From Pseudomonas laurylsulfatiphila (GTDB lineage: Bacteria > Pseudomonadota > Gammaproteobacteria > Pseudomonadales > Pseudomonadaceae): a DNA stretch of 64,000 nt. The position numbers and the translations under genes are program-made. The notes under the pieces were generated by a model. It was not told where the DNA came from. It ran no database searches and saw nothing but the letters and a program-made list of their open reading frames with translations. The stretch covers positions 1 through 64,000 of the forward strand of contig NZ_NIRS01000001.1 of NCBI RefSeq assembly GCF_002934665.1. The letters run 5' to 3'. Positions 36,845 to 46,957 of this stretch are shown here, in pieces (positions within the stretch are counted from its first letter, which is position 1; every line of letters starts with the position of its first letter).

Positions 36845-38741
36845 CTTCCACCAGGTTGAGCTGGGTAAAAGGTTTCGACAAACGCGGCAGATGGGCGGCA
36901 AAGCCTTCGAGCCGTTCGGCATAACCGGTGGCGAGGATGATCGGCACGTCCGGTCGCATGCTCCTGATGGCATTGGCCAGCTGTGCCCCACTCATCTGTG
37001 GCATGGCCATGTCGGTGATGACCAGATCGATCTGCGATTGACTGTTGAACAGTTCCAGCGCCCTGGCACCGCAAGGCGCACTGATGACCCGATGCCCGAG
37101 GTCCTCGAGCAGCAGGCAGGTGCTGGTCAACACCAGGCTGTCATCGTCGACCACCAACACGCGCAGGCCTGGTCCCGTCACGGCCGGCGCTTTGGCGACC
37201 GGTTTGACGGGCGAATCCCCGGTGGCGACCGGCAACCAGAGTTCGGCGGTCGTGCCATGGTCCTTCTGGCTTTTGAGGATGAATCGTCCGCCCAGTTGTT
37301 CAATAAAACCGTGAACCATCGACAACCCCAGGCCCGTGCCTTTACCGACGCCCTTGGTGGTGAAAAACGGGTCCATCGCCGAGACCAGCGTGGTTTCATC
37401 CATGCCCTCGCCGGTATCGGCAATGCTCAGGCAGACGTAACTTCCCGGGGCCAGGGATGAGGCGGCGCTGTCGGCCACTTCACGGTTTCTGGCGCTGAAG
37501 CTGATGGTCCCGCCGTTGGGCATGGCGTCACGGGCGTTGGTGGCCAGGTTCAGTACGGCCAGTTCCAGCTGATTGAGGTCCGCCAGCACCGGTTCGAGAT
37601 CTTCGGGAAAGCGCGTTTCGATTTTCACCGAAGGCCCCAGGGAACTGCGCAACAGCCCGGAAATGCCTTCCACCAAGGCCGGTATCCGCACTGGTTCCGA
37701 CTTGAGCTCCTGGCGTCGGGCAAACGCGAGCATGCGCTGGGTCAGGGAAACGCCGCGCAAGGCACCCTGGGTTGCGTTGTCGATCAAGCGGGTTATTTTG
37801 GGGTTGTCCGTCACCCGTTTGCGCACGATTTCCAGATTGCCGAGGATCACCGTCAGCAGGTTATTGAAATCGTGGGCGATCCCGCCACTGAGCTGGCCGA
37901 TGGCCTGCATTTTCTGCGCCTGGAACAAGGCCTCCCGGGTTTGCTCCAGCACCTGCTGCGCATGCGTGACGTCAGTGATATCACGGGTAATCTTGGCAAA
38001 ACCGAGCAAGGTGCCGGTGTCACCCCAGATCGGATCGACGATGACGTGTGCGAGGAACCGCGTACCGTCCTTGCGCATCCGCCAGCCCTTGTTTTCAAAG
38101 CGCCCTTCACGCTTGGCAATGTCCAGCGTCCTTTGTGGCTCGCGGGCTTCGCGATCCTCCGGGGTATAGAACATCGAAAAGTGCTGGCCAATGACTTCTT
38201 CCGGCGAGTAACCCTTGATGCGCTGGGCGCCAAGGTTCCAGTTGCTCACGCGTCCGTCCGGCGAAAGCATGTAGATCGCATAGTCGGTAACGCTCTGCAC
38301 CAGCAGGCGGAACTGCTGTTCGCTTTGCTTGAGGATTTCCTCGGCCACCCGGCGATCAGTCAGGTCGCGGGTGATCTTGGCGAAACCCAGCAAGGTGCCC
38401 GACGGGTCGAAGATCGGATCGATGACCACATGGGACCAGAAATGGGTGCCGTCCTTGCGCACCTGCCAGCCTTCGCCCTCGAAACGCCCTTCATCAAGCG
38501 CCGTGTCCAGTGTCCGCTGGGGCAAGCCGGCCCGGCGATCCTCATCGGTGTAGAAACGCGAGAAATGCTCGCCGAGGATCTCGGCCTCTTCATACCCCTT
38601 GAAACGCCTGGCGCCGGCATTCCAGCTGGTAATGACGCCGTCCGGATCAATCATGTAGATCGCATAGTCGATCACCGCATCGATCAATAGCCGAAAACGA
38701 CCGTCTTCGATGGCACTGACCTTGGTTCGATCTTCGCTCAT
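36822..38741 (-). CDS. Hybrid sensor histidine kinase: PAS-PAS-HisKA-HATPase-receiver
   Basis: A 639-residue cytoplasmic kinase with no transmembrane segment. Two similar PAS domains (about 15-135 and 140-260) share IDYAIYM / TDYAIYM, VSNWN / ITSWN, GTLLGFAKITRDLTD; they look like an internal duplication. HisKA has His290 in GGIAHDFNNLL, then a HATPase with TNARDAMPNGG, ADTGEGMD and GKGTGLGLSMVHG. The receiver at the end has VLVVDDDS and Asp577 in DLVITDMAMP. It is a soluble oxygen/redox/light-type hybrid kinase; no cysteine typical of LOV (NCRFLQ) is present. Start ATG at 38741; GTG three codons earlier is possible. No response regulator or phosphotransfer partner is adjacent. Confidence 0.92.
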   Translation of the reverse strand: MSEDRTKVSAIEDGRFRLLIDAVIDYAIYMIDPDGVITSWNAGARRFKGYEEAEILGEHFSRFYTDEDRRAGLPQRTLDTALDEGRFEGEGWQVRKDGTHFWSHVVIDPIFDPSGTLLGFAKITRDLTDRRVAEEILKQSEQQFRLLVQSVTDYAIYMLSPDGRVSNWNLGAQRIKGYSPEEVIGQHFSMFYTPEDREAREPQRTLDIAKREGRFENKGWRMRKDGTRFLAHVIVDPIWGDTGTLLGFAKITRDITDVTHAQQVLEQTREALFQAQKMQAIGQLSGGIAHDFNNLLTVILGNLEIVRKRVTDNPKITRLIDNATQGALRGVSLTQRMLAFARRQELKSEPVRIPALVEGISGLLRSSLGPSVKIETRFPEDLEPVLADLNQLELAVLNLATNARDAMPNGGTISFSARNREVADSAASSLAPGSYVCLSIADTGEGMDETTLVSAMDPFFTTKGVGKGTGLGLSMVHGFIEQLGGRFILKSQKDHGTTAELWLPVATGDSPVKPVAKAPAVTGPGLRVLVVDDDSLVLTSTCLLLEDLGHRVISAPCGARALELFNSQSQIDLVITDMAMPQMSGAQLANAIRSMRPDVPIILATGYAERLEGFAAHLPRLSKPFTQLNLVEVIALAMK

Positions 38742-38757
38742 GGATCCCACCGCCTCA

Positions 38758-41043
38758 TTATTTCTCTGGAGTATGCGTCATACCGGGAATTTGGAAAGCC
38801 CACCAACGCGGCAACAATTGTTTGACCTTGCTCTCGCCAAAACGGTCGTCGATCAACATCACTACCCCTTGATCCTGTTGCGTACGGATGACCCGTCCGG
38901 CGGCCTGTACCACTTTCTGTACGCCGGGAAACAGATAGGTGTAGTCGTAACCGGCGCCAAAGATGGCGGCCATGCGCCGTTTCAGTTGCTCGTTCACCGG
39001 ATTGAGCTGGGCCAGCCCCAACGTGGCGATAAATGCGCCGATCAACCGGGCACCGGGCAAGTCGATGCCTTCACCAAAGGCCCCGCCCAGTACCGCAAAG
39101 CCGACCCCCTGGCCGTCGGCGTGGAATTGGTCGAGAAACTGCTGGCGTTGCGCTTCGCCCATGCCTCGGGACTGCGACCACAGGCTGATGTGCGGATGTT
39201 TCTCGGCGAGTAGCTGCGCCACCTGCTGCAAATAATCGAAACTGCTGAAAAACGCCAGGTAATTACCGGGGCGCTTGCAGAACTGGCTGGCGATCAGCTC
39301 CACGATCGGTTCGAGAGAGGACTGGCGATGCACGAACCGCGTGGAGATCTGGTTGACGATGTGCACTTGCAGTTGATCGGCATGAAACGGCGACTCGACA
39401 TCGATGCACACCGTGTCCGCCGGCGTTCCCAGTAAATCGGCGTAATAGTGCCGGGGGCTGAGGGTCGCGGAAAACAGTACGGTGCTGCGCGCGGCAGTCA
39501 GGCGCGGGCGGATGAACCCTGCCGGTACCACGTTGCGCAGGCACAGTTGCGAGAGATTGCGCTTGCGTTCTAGGTCGCGCTTGCTGATGTCGAACAGGAA
39601 CTGCTCATCGAACAGTTCGGCCACCCGGCAAAACTGCAGCATGTCGAAGTAGAATCCTTGTAGTGCGCTGTCCAGCCCTTGTGGGTGATCGTTCAGGTAG
39701 TCACCGATGCTGGCGCTGCACGATGACAGTGCCTGAAGGAGTTTTTCCGGCGGCTTGTCATAGGCTTGATAGGCGCCGGTTTGCGCGTCATGCAGGGCAT
39801 TCCACTCGCGGTTGATTCGCTGCATCGGCTTTTTCAGCACGTCGGGCGCGGTTTTGCGCACGCCGTTGAAGGTCGCCTGATCGAGGCTGGCGCTGTACAT
39901 CTGCCGGCCGCGCTCCACCAGGTTATGCGCTTCGTCGACCAGCACCGCGACCTTCCAGTGATTGGCCTGGGCCAGACCGAACAGCAAGGCGCTGAAATCA
40001 AAGTAATAGTTGTAGTCGGCAACCACCACGTCGGCCCATCGCGCCATTTCCTGGCTCAGGTAATACGGACAGACATCGTGTGCCAGGGCCACCTCGCGCA
40101 AGGCGCCCTGGTCCAGCAGGCTCAGTTGACTGGCCGCCTGTCGCGCAGCCGGCAGGCGATCGTAGAAACCCCGGGCCAGTGGGCAGGACTCGCCGTGGCA
40201 GGCTTTGTCCGGATGTTCGCAGGCCTTGTCCCGGGCAATCATCTCCAGCACCCGCAACGGTGGCGCATCGGCACTGGCCAGCAACACTTGCGCGGCGTCC
40301 AGGGCCAGCTTGCGTCCCGGGGTTTTCGCCGTCAGGAAGAACACTTTGTCCAGCTGCTGCGGTGCCAGTGCCTTGAGCATGGGAAACAGGGTGCCCAGGG
40401 TCTTGCCGATGCCCGTGGGCGCCTGCGCCATCAGGCAGCGCCCTGTGCTGACGGCCTTGAACACCGACTCGGCCAGATGGCGCTGCCCCGGCCGAAAATC
40501 GGCGTGGGGAAAGGCCAGGCGCTGCACCGCGAGATTGCGCCCGTCACGGTGGGCGACTTCCTGTTGCGCCCATTGCAGGAAGCGCGCGCATTGCCGCTCG
40601 AAGAACTGTTGCAGCTGCGCGGCCTCGAAGGGCTCGACCAGGCAGGTTTCCTGTTCGCTGACGATGTCGAAATACACCAGCGCCAGGTTGATCCGCGGCA
40701 GATCCCGTTGGCGGCACATCAACCAGCCGTAGATTTTCGCCTGGGCCCAATGCAACTGACGGTGGTTGGCCGGTTGTTTGCTCAAGTCACCGCGGTAGGT
40801 CTTGACCTCTTCCAGGCAGTTTTGCCCCGGGTCATAGCCATCCGCCCTGCCCTTGACCGTCAAGGTCTGATACTGGCCCTCAAGGGCGACTTCACTTTGG
40901 TAACCCTCGCTGCGTCGCGAGGCCACCGTGCGGTGCCCGACAATGCCTTCCAGCGCGGTGGGCGACGGCGTGAAGCGCAGGTCGAGGTCGCCGGTCTTGG
41001 CGGTGAACTCACACAGCGCCCGCACCGCAATGCTGTAGCTCAA
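38758..41043 (-). CDS. Fe-S superfamily 2 helicase (XPD/DinG-like) with N-terminal PD-(D/E)XK-like part
   Basis: A 761-residue protein. Its start is TTG at 41043, overlapping the nuclease stop as TTGA and opening the conserved SYSIAVRALCEFTAKTGDLD; no ATG gives a plausible start. The N-terminal 170 residues include GRADGYD...CLEEVKTYRGD and LHWAQAKIYGWL, the pattern of a Cas4-like PD-(D/E)XK fold. Helicase motifs follow: Walker A MAQAPTGIGKT, the cysteine cluster CEHPDKACHGESC for a 4Fe-4S site, DEAH box VLVDEAHNL, and late motifs GSGEGIDLPG-like (AFGEGIDLPGARL) and QAAGRVIRTQQD. It should unwind DNA with 5'-3' polarity in repair together with the coupled FAN1-like nuclease. Confidence 0.9.
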   Translation of the reverse strand: MSYSIAVRALCEFTAKTGDLDLRFTPSPTALEGIVGHRTVASRRSEGYQSEVALEGQYQTLTVKGRADGYDPGQNCLEEVKTYRGDLSKQPANHRQLHWAQAKIYGWLMCRQRDLPRINLALVYFDIVSEQETCLVEPFEAAQLQQFFERQCARFLQWAQQEVAHRDGRNLAVQRLAFPHADFRPGQRHLAESVFKAVSTGRCLMAQAPTGIGKTLGTLFPMLKALAPQQLDKVFFLTAKTPGRKLALDAAQVLLASADAPPLRVLEMIARDKACEHPDKACHGESCPLARGFYDRLPAARQAASQLSLLDQGALREVALAHDVCPYYLSQEMARWADVVVADYNYYFDFSALLFGLAQANHWKVAVLVDEAHNLVERGRQMYSASLDQATFNGVRKTAPDVLKKPMQRINREWNALHDAQTGAYQAYDKPPEKLLQALSSCSASIGDYLNDHPQGLDSALQGFYFDMLQFCRVAELFDEQFLFDISKRDLERKRNLSQLCLRNVVPAGFIRPRLTAARSTVLFSATLSPRHYYADLLGTPADTVCIDVESPFHADQLQVHIVNQISTRFVHRQSSLEPIVELIASQFCKRPGNYLAFFSSFDYLQQVAQLLAEKHPHISLWSQSRGMGEAQRQQFLDQFHADGQGVGFAVLGGAFGEGIDLPGARLIGAFIATLGLAQLNPVNEQLKRRMAAIFGAGYDYTYLFPGVQKVVQAAGRVIRTQQDQGVVMLIDDRFGESKVKQLLPRWWAFQIPGMTHTPEK

Positions 41044-42692
41044 GCGTCCTGCTCCGCCCATTGCACGTAACACACGGCGATGGGCATCTGGTGTTCGTGG
41101 CAGAACTCCAGCCAGCGCAACTGGTTGTCCTGCAGGCGGTCGCCCGGGCCCTTGACTTCGATCATGCGGTAGGTCTTTTGCTGCGGCCAGAACTGGATCA
41201 GGTCCGGCATGCCGGCGCGATTGGCCTTGATGTCCAGCAAGAGGCGGTTGAACCAGTGCCTGAGATGCTCGGCGGGGAGGCAATCGAGGGCTTGCTCCAG
41301 CAACTCTTCGCTGAGCACGCTCCAGAACACGAACGGCGACTGCACGCCCCACTTGGCCGCATAACGTTGGCGGATGGTCTGCCGGTAGCGGCCGTCTTCG
41401 AGTTCAGCCAGGCACGCCTGGAACAGTTCGGCCCGGCGGGCCTGGAAGTCTTCGCTGAGCAAATCCACCGGCCCGCGCTGGAACGGGTGAAAAAACGCAC
41501 CCGGCAAAGGCGCGAAAATCGCCGGCCAGCACAACAGGCCGAACAGCGAATTGATCAGACTGTTTTCGACGTAGTGGATCGGTGCCGAATCCTCAGCCAG
41601 ATGCGCCTGAACGTAAAACTCGACCGACACTGCCGGATCGACTCTTGATAGTTGCAGGTCCAGACGCTGCATTTCCCGAGGCGCCGCCCGCTTGATGGGC
41701 GGCCCGCCGAGCTTGCGCCGCAGGCGGGGCAGCACGCGGATCAACTGCTGGTGTTCGGCGGCACTTTCCGGTGCTTGTTCGGCCTGCTCGGCCAGATCCA
41801 GCGCCAACTCGAACTCCCCGCTGCGCTCCAGCACGCGAATGAGTCGCGCACGGGCCCCCGGATAAGCGCATTCGCGGTAGAGATCCAGGGCCATGGCGAA
41901 ATCCGCGATGCGTTCGCAATACTGGCCCATCTGGAACAACAGCTTGCCGCGCCGGCGTTGCAACCAGGGATTGTCCAGCGCCAGGCCCTTGATGCGCGCG
42001 GCCACCTCTTCCAGCGCTTCACCGGCTTCGAACTGTTGCTGGTACGCGTGCAGGAGGACACAGGCATCCACGTCTTCGCGGCTGCGCAAGCCGCGGGACT
42101 CGGCGCTGAATTCGACTTTTTCGTAGGTGTAGATACCCAGGTCCGCCAGCACGAACTCCGACCAGTCCTGATACAGGTTGCCGAAGAACATCAGGCGCAG
42201 GCGATCGCACAACTCCATGATGGTCAGGCTGAGCAGGCGCTCATCCAGCCACGGGCACCAGTCGTTGAAGCTTTGCGCCTGGGGAAATTGCTCGCTCAGC
42301 GCGGGCAGCCAATCGGTTTTCCTGCCTTTGGGTTGATCGATGACGGCGCCGAAGGTCTGGAGGATTTCACCCTTGAGCAGCAGTTCGAACAGTTCCTCGA
42401 CCGCCACCGGCATACGCTCGTCGACCCAACCGAGTGTCAACAGCGGGCTGGTGGCGCTGAGGATATCGCCGATTTCGTCGTAATGCAGTTTGCCGGCCCT
42501 GAAATGTATGCCCTTGCGCATGACCATTCTGACCAGCAGTGCCTGCGATTCACGGGGTAACCGCTTAAACTCATTAATGAAACTCAGCTCGTCGACGCTC
42601 AGCACATCGGCAAAGCGCTGCTCAAGCCAATCAAGCACTTGCATGAAGTTGTTGAGGTAATAGAACGGATCGTCGAGAGGATTTGCAGTCAC
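41040..42692 (-). CDS. FAN1-like structure-specific nuclease (VRR-NUC domain)
   Basis: A 550-residue protein with the domain order of bacterial FAN1 (a P. aeruginosa FAN1 of similar length has been structurally studied): an N-terminal helical DNA-binding part (FYYLNNFMQVLDWLEQRFADVLS, read in parts), a TPR-like middle, and the C-terminal VRR-NUC nuclease with GMPDLIQFWP and MIEVKGPGDRLQDNQLRWL. FAN1 cuts 5' flaps near interstrand crosslinks. Start GTG at 42692, without a clear ribosome site. It overlaps the helicase gene by four bases, so nuclease and helicase are made together, as in a crosslink-repair pair. Confidence 0.92.
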   Translation of the reverse strand: MTANPLDDPFYYLNNFMQVLDWLEQRFADVLSVDELSFINEFKRLPRESQALLVRMVMRKGIHFRAGKLHYDEIGDILSATSPLLTLGWVDERMPVAVEELFELLLKGEILQTFGAVIDQPKGRKTDWLPALSEQFPQAQSFNDWCPWLDERLLSLTIMELCDRLRLMFFGNLYQDWSEFVLADLGIYTYEKVEFSAESRGLRSREDVDACVLLHAYQQQFEAGEALEEVAARIKGLALDNPWLQRRRGKLLFQMGQYCERIADFAMALDLYRECAYPGARARLIRVLERSGEFELALDLAEQAEQAPESAAEHQQLIRVLPRLRRKLGGPPIKRAAPREMQRLDLQLSRVDPAVSVEFYVQAHLAEDSAPIHYVENSLINSLFGLLCWPAIFAPLPGAFFHPFQRGPVDLLSEDFQARRAELFQACLAELEDGRYRQTIRQRYAAKWGVQSPFVFWSVLSEELLEQALDCLPAEHLRHWFNRLLLDIKANRAGMPDLIQFWPQQKTYRMIEVKGPGDRLQDNQLRWLEFCHEHQMPIAVCYVQWAEQDA

Positions 42693-42903
42693 AGGAAATG
42701 GGCCATGGCGAGCGAGTACTGGTTATGCGTACAGATAACAGTTCCGCCCTGCCCGGTGCAATCGGAAAAGGATAAATGGAGGTGCTGTACGGAATATTTC
42801 CCGGGCAGTAGAACTTTCTGTCCCCTGGCGGCACCAACCGCCATAGGCATGCAGTGACAGGCACGAATGTATGGCACTGCTTCAAAACGAACGGGAGGTG
42901 ATC

Positions 42904-43128
42904 ATGGACATCAAGACTTTGGGTTTACCCCTGGCCGCAGCGGCCCTGCTGATGCTGGCCGGCTGCTCGACGCCGACGGTGGTGACCCTGCAGAACGGCA
43001 CTCAGTACCTGACCAAGGACATGCCGAATACCCGGACCAAGGACGGGTTCTTCGAGTTCGAGGACATTTCGGGGGCGAAGGTGAAAGTCAGGGCCGACGA
43101 AGTGGCGACGATTCGCGAGGAAGACTGA
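42904..43128 (+). CDS. Small YgdI/YgdR-like lipoprotein
   Basis: A 74-residue protein starting at 42904 after GGGAGG. The lipobox LMLAGC puts the acylated Cys at about residue 21, followed by STPTVVTLQNGTQYLTKDMPNTRTKDGFFEFEDISG, read in parts: a small SH3-like barrel of the DUF903 YgdI/YgdR type (TPTVVTLQNG, Y.T...P...KDGFFEFED). These are outer-membrane lipoproteins of unknown role. It stands alone between convergent and unrelated genes. Confidence 0.9.
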   Translation: MDIKTLGLPLAAAALLMLAGCSTPTVVTLQNGTQYLTKDMPNTRTKDGFFEFEDISGAKVKVRADEVATIREED

Positions 43129-43266
43129 CGTTTCTCCTGGCTCGATGTGGCAGGTTTCGAGCACTGCCTTACACTCGATAGACCCCATGCGACCGAATGA
43201 CTGTGCAACGCTTCGACACGATGCGTTGCAATACGGGCATCACGTAAAGATTCAGGTGACGCCGAA

Positions 43267-43938
43267 ATGAAAATGGTCACGCCACTTCTGGCCTCTCTGC
43301 TCGCCATCAGCGCATGCGTGACTGCGGGTGTGTGTGAAGCCGCGACAAAGGCAAAGCCAAAACCCTTGCCAACTTACAAGGCCAGTTTCGATTGCACCTC
43401 GCCCCAGGCATCCGCCGAAAAGCTTATCTGTCACGACGCTCAGCTGGCGCGTATGGACCTGGAACTCAACCGTCTTTATCTCCTGGCGCTCACCGACGAA
43501 CATTCAGTGCCGCGCCCGAATAAAGTCGAGATAGATCAAAGGTTCTGGATGGAGTCCCGTAACCGGTGTGGTGCCGGGCCGCAAGCCAAGACGTGCGTCA
43601 TCGCCAGTTATGCCGAGCGTGCGTTCCAACTGCGTCAGGGTTCGGCCATTGCCAGAACCAAGGACCCGAGCCGGCTCACCGAAGGCCCCTTGGCTTATCG
43701 TTGCGCAGGGTTTAACGCATTGGTGGCCGCGACCTTCTTTACGGTCGAACCGGGCGTGGTGTTCCTGAAATGGGCCAACTCCTCGGTGACGCTGAACCAG
43801 GTGCCGAGCAATTCCGGAACCCAGTACACGGGCAAGGATTACAAAGGCAGCTACAGCTTCTGGCAAATCGGCGATGACGTTTTTTTCCAGATACCCGGCT
43901 CAGGCCAGATGAGTTGCGCAGCCGAGCCGGTCGGCTGA
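43267..43938 (+). CDS. Exported LprI-like plus MliC-like protein, probable lysozyme inhibitor
   Basis: A 223-residue exported protein (signal MKMVTPLLASLLAISACVTAG...CEA). Residues 38-120 have the LprI/DUF1311 pattern: FDCTSPQASAEKLICHDAQLARMDLELNRLY and a C..A.PQ.K.CV..SY.ER segment. The C-terminal 90 residues resemble MliC (YRCAGFNALVAATFF..., VPSNSGTQYTGKDY, SFWQIGDDVFF). MliC and LprI both inhibit c-type lysozymes in the envelope, so the fusion suggests a two-domain inhibitor. The CVTAG..C could be read as a lipobox, but ISACVTAG does not clearly fit. Confidence 0.8.
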   Translation: MKMVTPLLASLLAISACVTAGVCEAATKAKPKPLPTYKASFDCTSPQASAEKLICHDAQLARMDLELNRLYLLALTDEHSVPRPNKVEIDQRFWMESRNRCGAGPQAKTCVIASYAERAFQLRQGSAIARTKDPSRLTEGPLAYRCAGFNALVAATFFTVEPGVVFLKWANSSVTLNQVPSNSGTQYTGKDYKGSYSFWQIGDDVFFQIPGSGQMSCAAEPVG

Positions 43939-43983
43939 TAAGGATGGCAACGGGACATTCTGTCCCGTAGCCTGACCAGGTCT

Positions 43984-45455
<1,472 letters not shown>

Positions 45456-45498
45456 GGGAATACCTGTCGATATGGCCTGTCGATGAAGAGCGCGCCGT

Positions 45499-46905
45499 TT
45501 AGTGCATGAAACCTTCCATGAAACCGGCCACCCCGCTCGCCAGCTTGCGCCGCCAGGGCGCGGTAGCCGGGTTGGCCAAGGTCTGGTCCTCATGGACAAA
45601 GCTGCGGATGATTGCGTTGTAGCCGAGCCAGCGGATCGGTTCCGGCTCCCAGGCCCTGAGCGCGTCGAGGCCCCGCTGCGGGAGGACCCACGGCTGGCGC
45701 ACCAGATCGGTGTCGCGCCCCAGGATCAGGTCGGCGAGCGTGCGTCCACCGAGGTTGCTGGCGCCAACGCCCTCCCCGCCGTAGCCGCCGGACAAGGCGA
45801 TGCCTTTGGCCCGGTCACAGAGCATGTGCGGCTTGAAGTGCCGGGACATGCCCAGGTTGCCGCCCCAGGAATGAGTGATCTGCACGTTCTTCAACTGCGG
45901 GAACAGCTCGCCGAACAGGTAGCGCCGCAGGTCTTTTTCATCCGTGGTCAGCTCGAAGTCGTGGCGCAGTTTGCCGGCGAACTGATAGCCGCCACGGGCG
46001 CCAAAGATCAAACGGTTGTCAGCGGTGCGCTGGCCGTAGGTCACCTGACGACTGGCCTCGCTGAACGCCTGACCACGGCTCAGGCCGATTTCATCCCAGG
46101 TGGCCGCCGACAATGGCTCGGTCGCGACGATCAGGCTCTGCACCGGCATCTGATAACGCCCCAGGGGCGGCAAGGTGACGGAGTAGCCTTCTACTGCCGG
46201 AACGACCCAGTGACAGCGCACCGACGCTTTCGCCGTGCGCAGGCTGCCGGATTGCCAATGGGTGACCGGGCTGTTTTCGTAGATCCTGACCCCCAGGCGC
46301 TCCACTGCCCGGGCCAGCCCGCGTACCAGCTTGGCCGGGTGGATGGTCGCCACGTGCGGCGCATAGATGCCGCCATAGGGTTTGGCGACGCGGATCTGCT
46401 GTGCCAGTTGTTCCGGGCTCAGCCAGCGATAGTGGTTGTCGTCGAGGCCCTGGCGATGGAGATCGTCCAGGTAGTGACGCAGGCTGGTCGCCTGTTCCGG
46501 ATAACGCGCAGCGCAATACAACACCCCGCCTTTACGGAAATCGCAGTCGATGCCCTCACGTTCGAGGACAATCTCCACTTCATCCGGAATGCCATGCAAC
46601 AAATCGTAGGAAGCGCGACGCTCTTGGGCCGATAGGCCGGCCAGCAGGCGGTCTTCACCCAGCAAGTTGCCCATCAGCCAGCCGCCATTGCGCCCCGACG
46701 CACCGAAACCGGCAGTCTGTGCTTCGACAATGGCGATGTTCAGCTCCGGTTTCTGCTGCTTGAGGTAGTACGCGGTCCAGAGACCCGTGTAGCCGGCGCC
46801 GATGATCGCCACGTCCACATCGAGGTCCCGTTCCAGCGCCGGACGCGCCAACAAAGGCTCGTCGAGCTGGTCCATCCACAAACTGATAGTGCGCCACGCC
46901 GGCAT
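45499..46905 (-). CDS. FAD-dependent oxidoreductase, PuuB/DAO-like
   Basis: A 468-residue flavoenzyme. The start at 46905 has GGAG upstream. The dinucleotide-binding motif DVAIIGAGYTGLWTAYYL is at residues 26-43, followed by FGASGRNGGW, PAVEGYSVTLP and a C-terminal GGYGGEGVGASNLGG. This is the pattern of gamma-glutamylputrescine oxidase and related amine oxidases. The context with polyamine-binding protein and cupin favours gamma-glutamylputrescine over glycine or sarcosine as substrate, by inference. Confidence 0.88.
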   Translation of the reverse strand: MPAWRTISLWMDQLDEPLLARPALERDLDVDVAIIGAGYTGLWTAYYLKQQKPELNIAIVEAQTAGFGASGRNGGWLMGNLLGEDRLLAGLSAQERRASYDLLHGIPDEVEIVLEREGIDCDFRKGGVLYCAARYPEQATSLRHYLDDLHRQGLDDNHYRWLSPEQLAQQIRVAKPYGGIYAPHVATIHPAKLVRGLARAVERLGVRIYENSPVTHWQSGSLRTAKASVRCHWVVPAVEGYSVTLPPLGRYQMPVQSLIVATEPLSAATWDEIGLSRGQAFSEASRQVTYGQRTADNRLIFGARGGYQFAGKLRHDFELTTDEKDLRRYLFGELFPQLKNVQITHSWGGNLGMSRHFKPHMLCDRAKGIALSGGYGGEGVGASNLGGRTLADLILGRDTDLVRQPWVLPQRGLDALRAWEPEPIRWLGYNAIIRSFVHEDQTLANPATAPWRRKLASGVAGFMEGFMH

Positions 46906-46957
46906 GCAAGACTCCGCCACTGAAAAACTTCGATGGCGTCGATCCTAGTGCGTGGGC

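Noticed and set aside
39766..41070. Plus-strand frame of 434 codons opposite the helicase
   Set aside because: Antisense shadow; the helicase motifs are on the minus strand.
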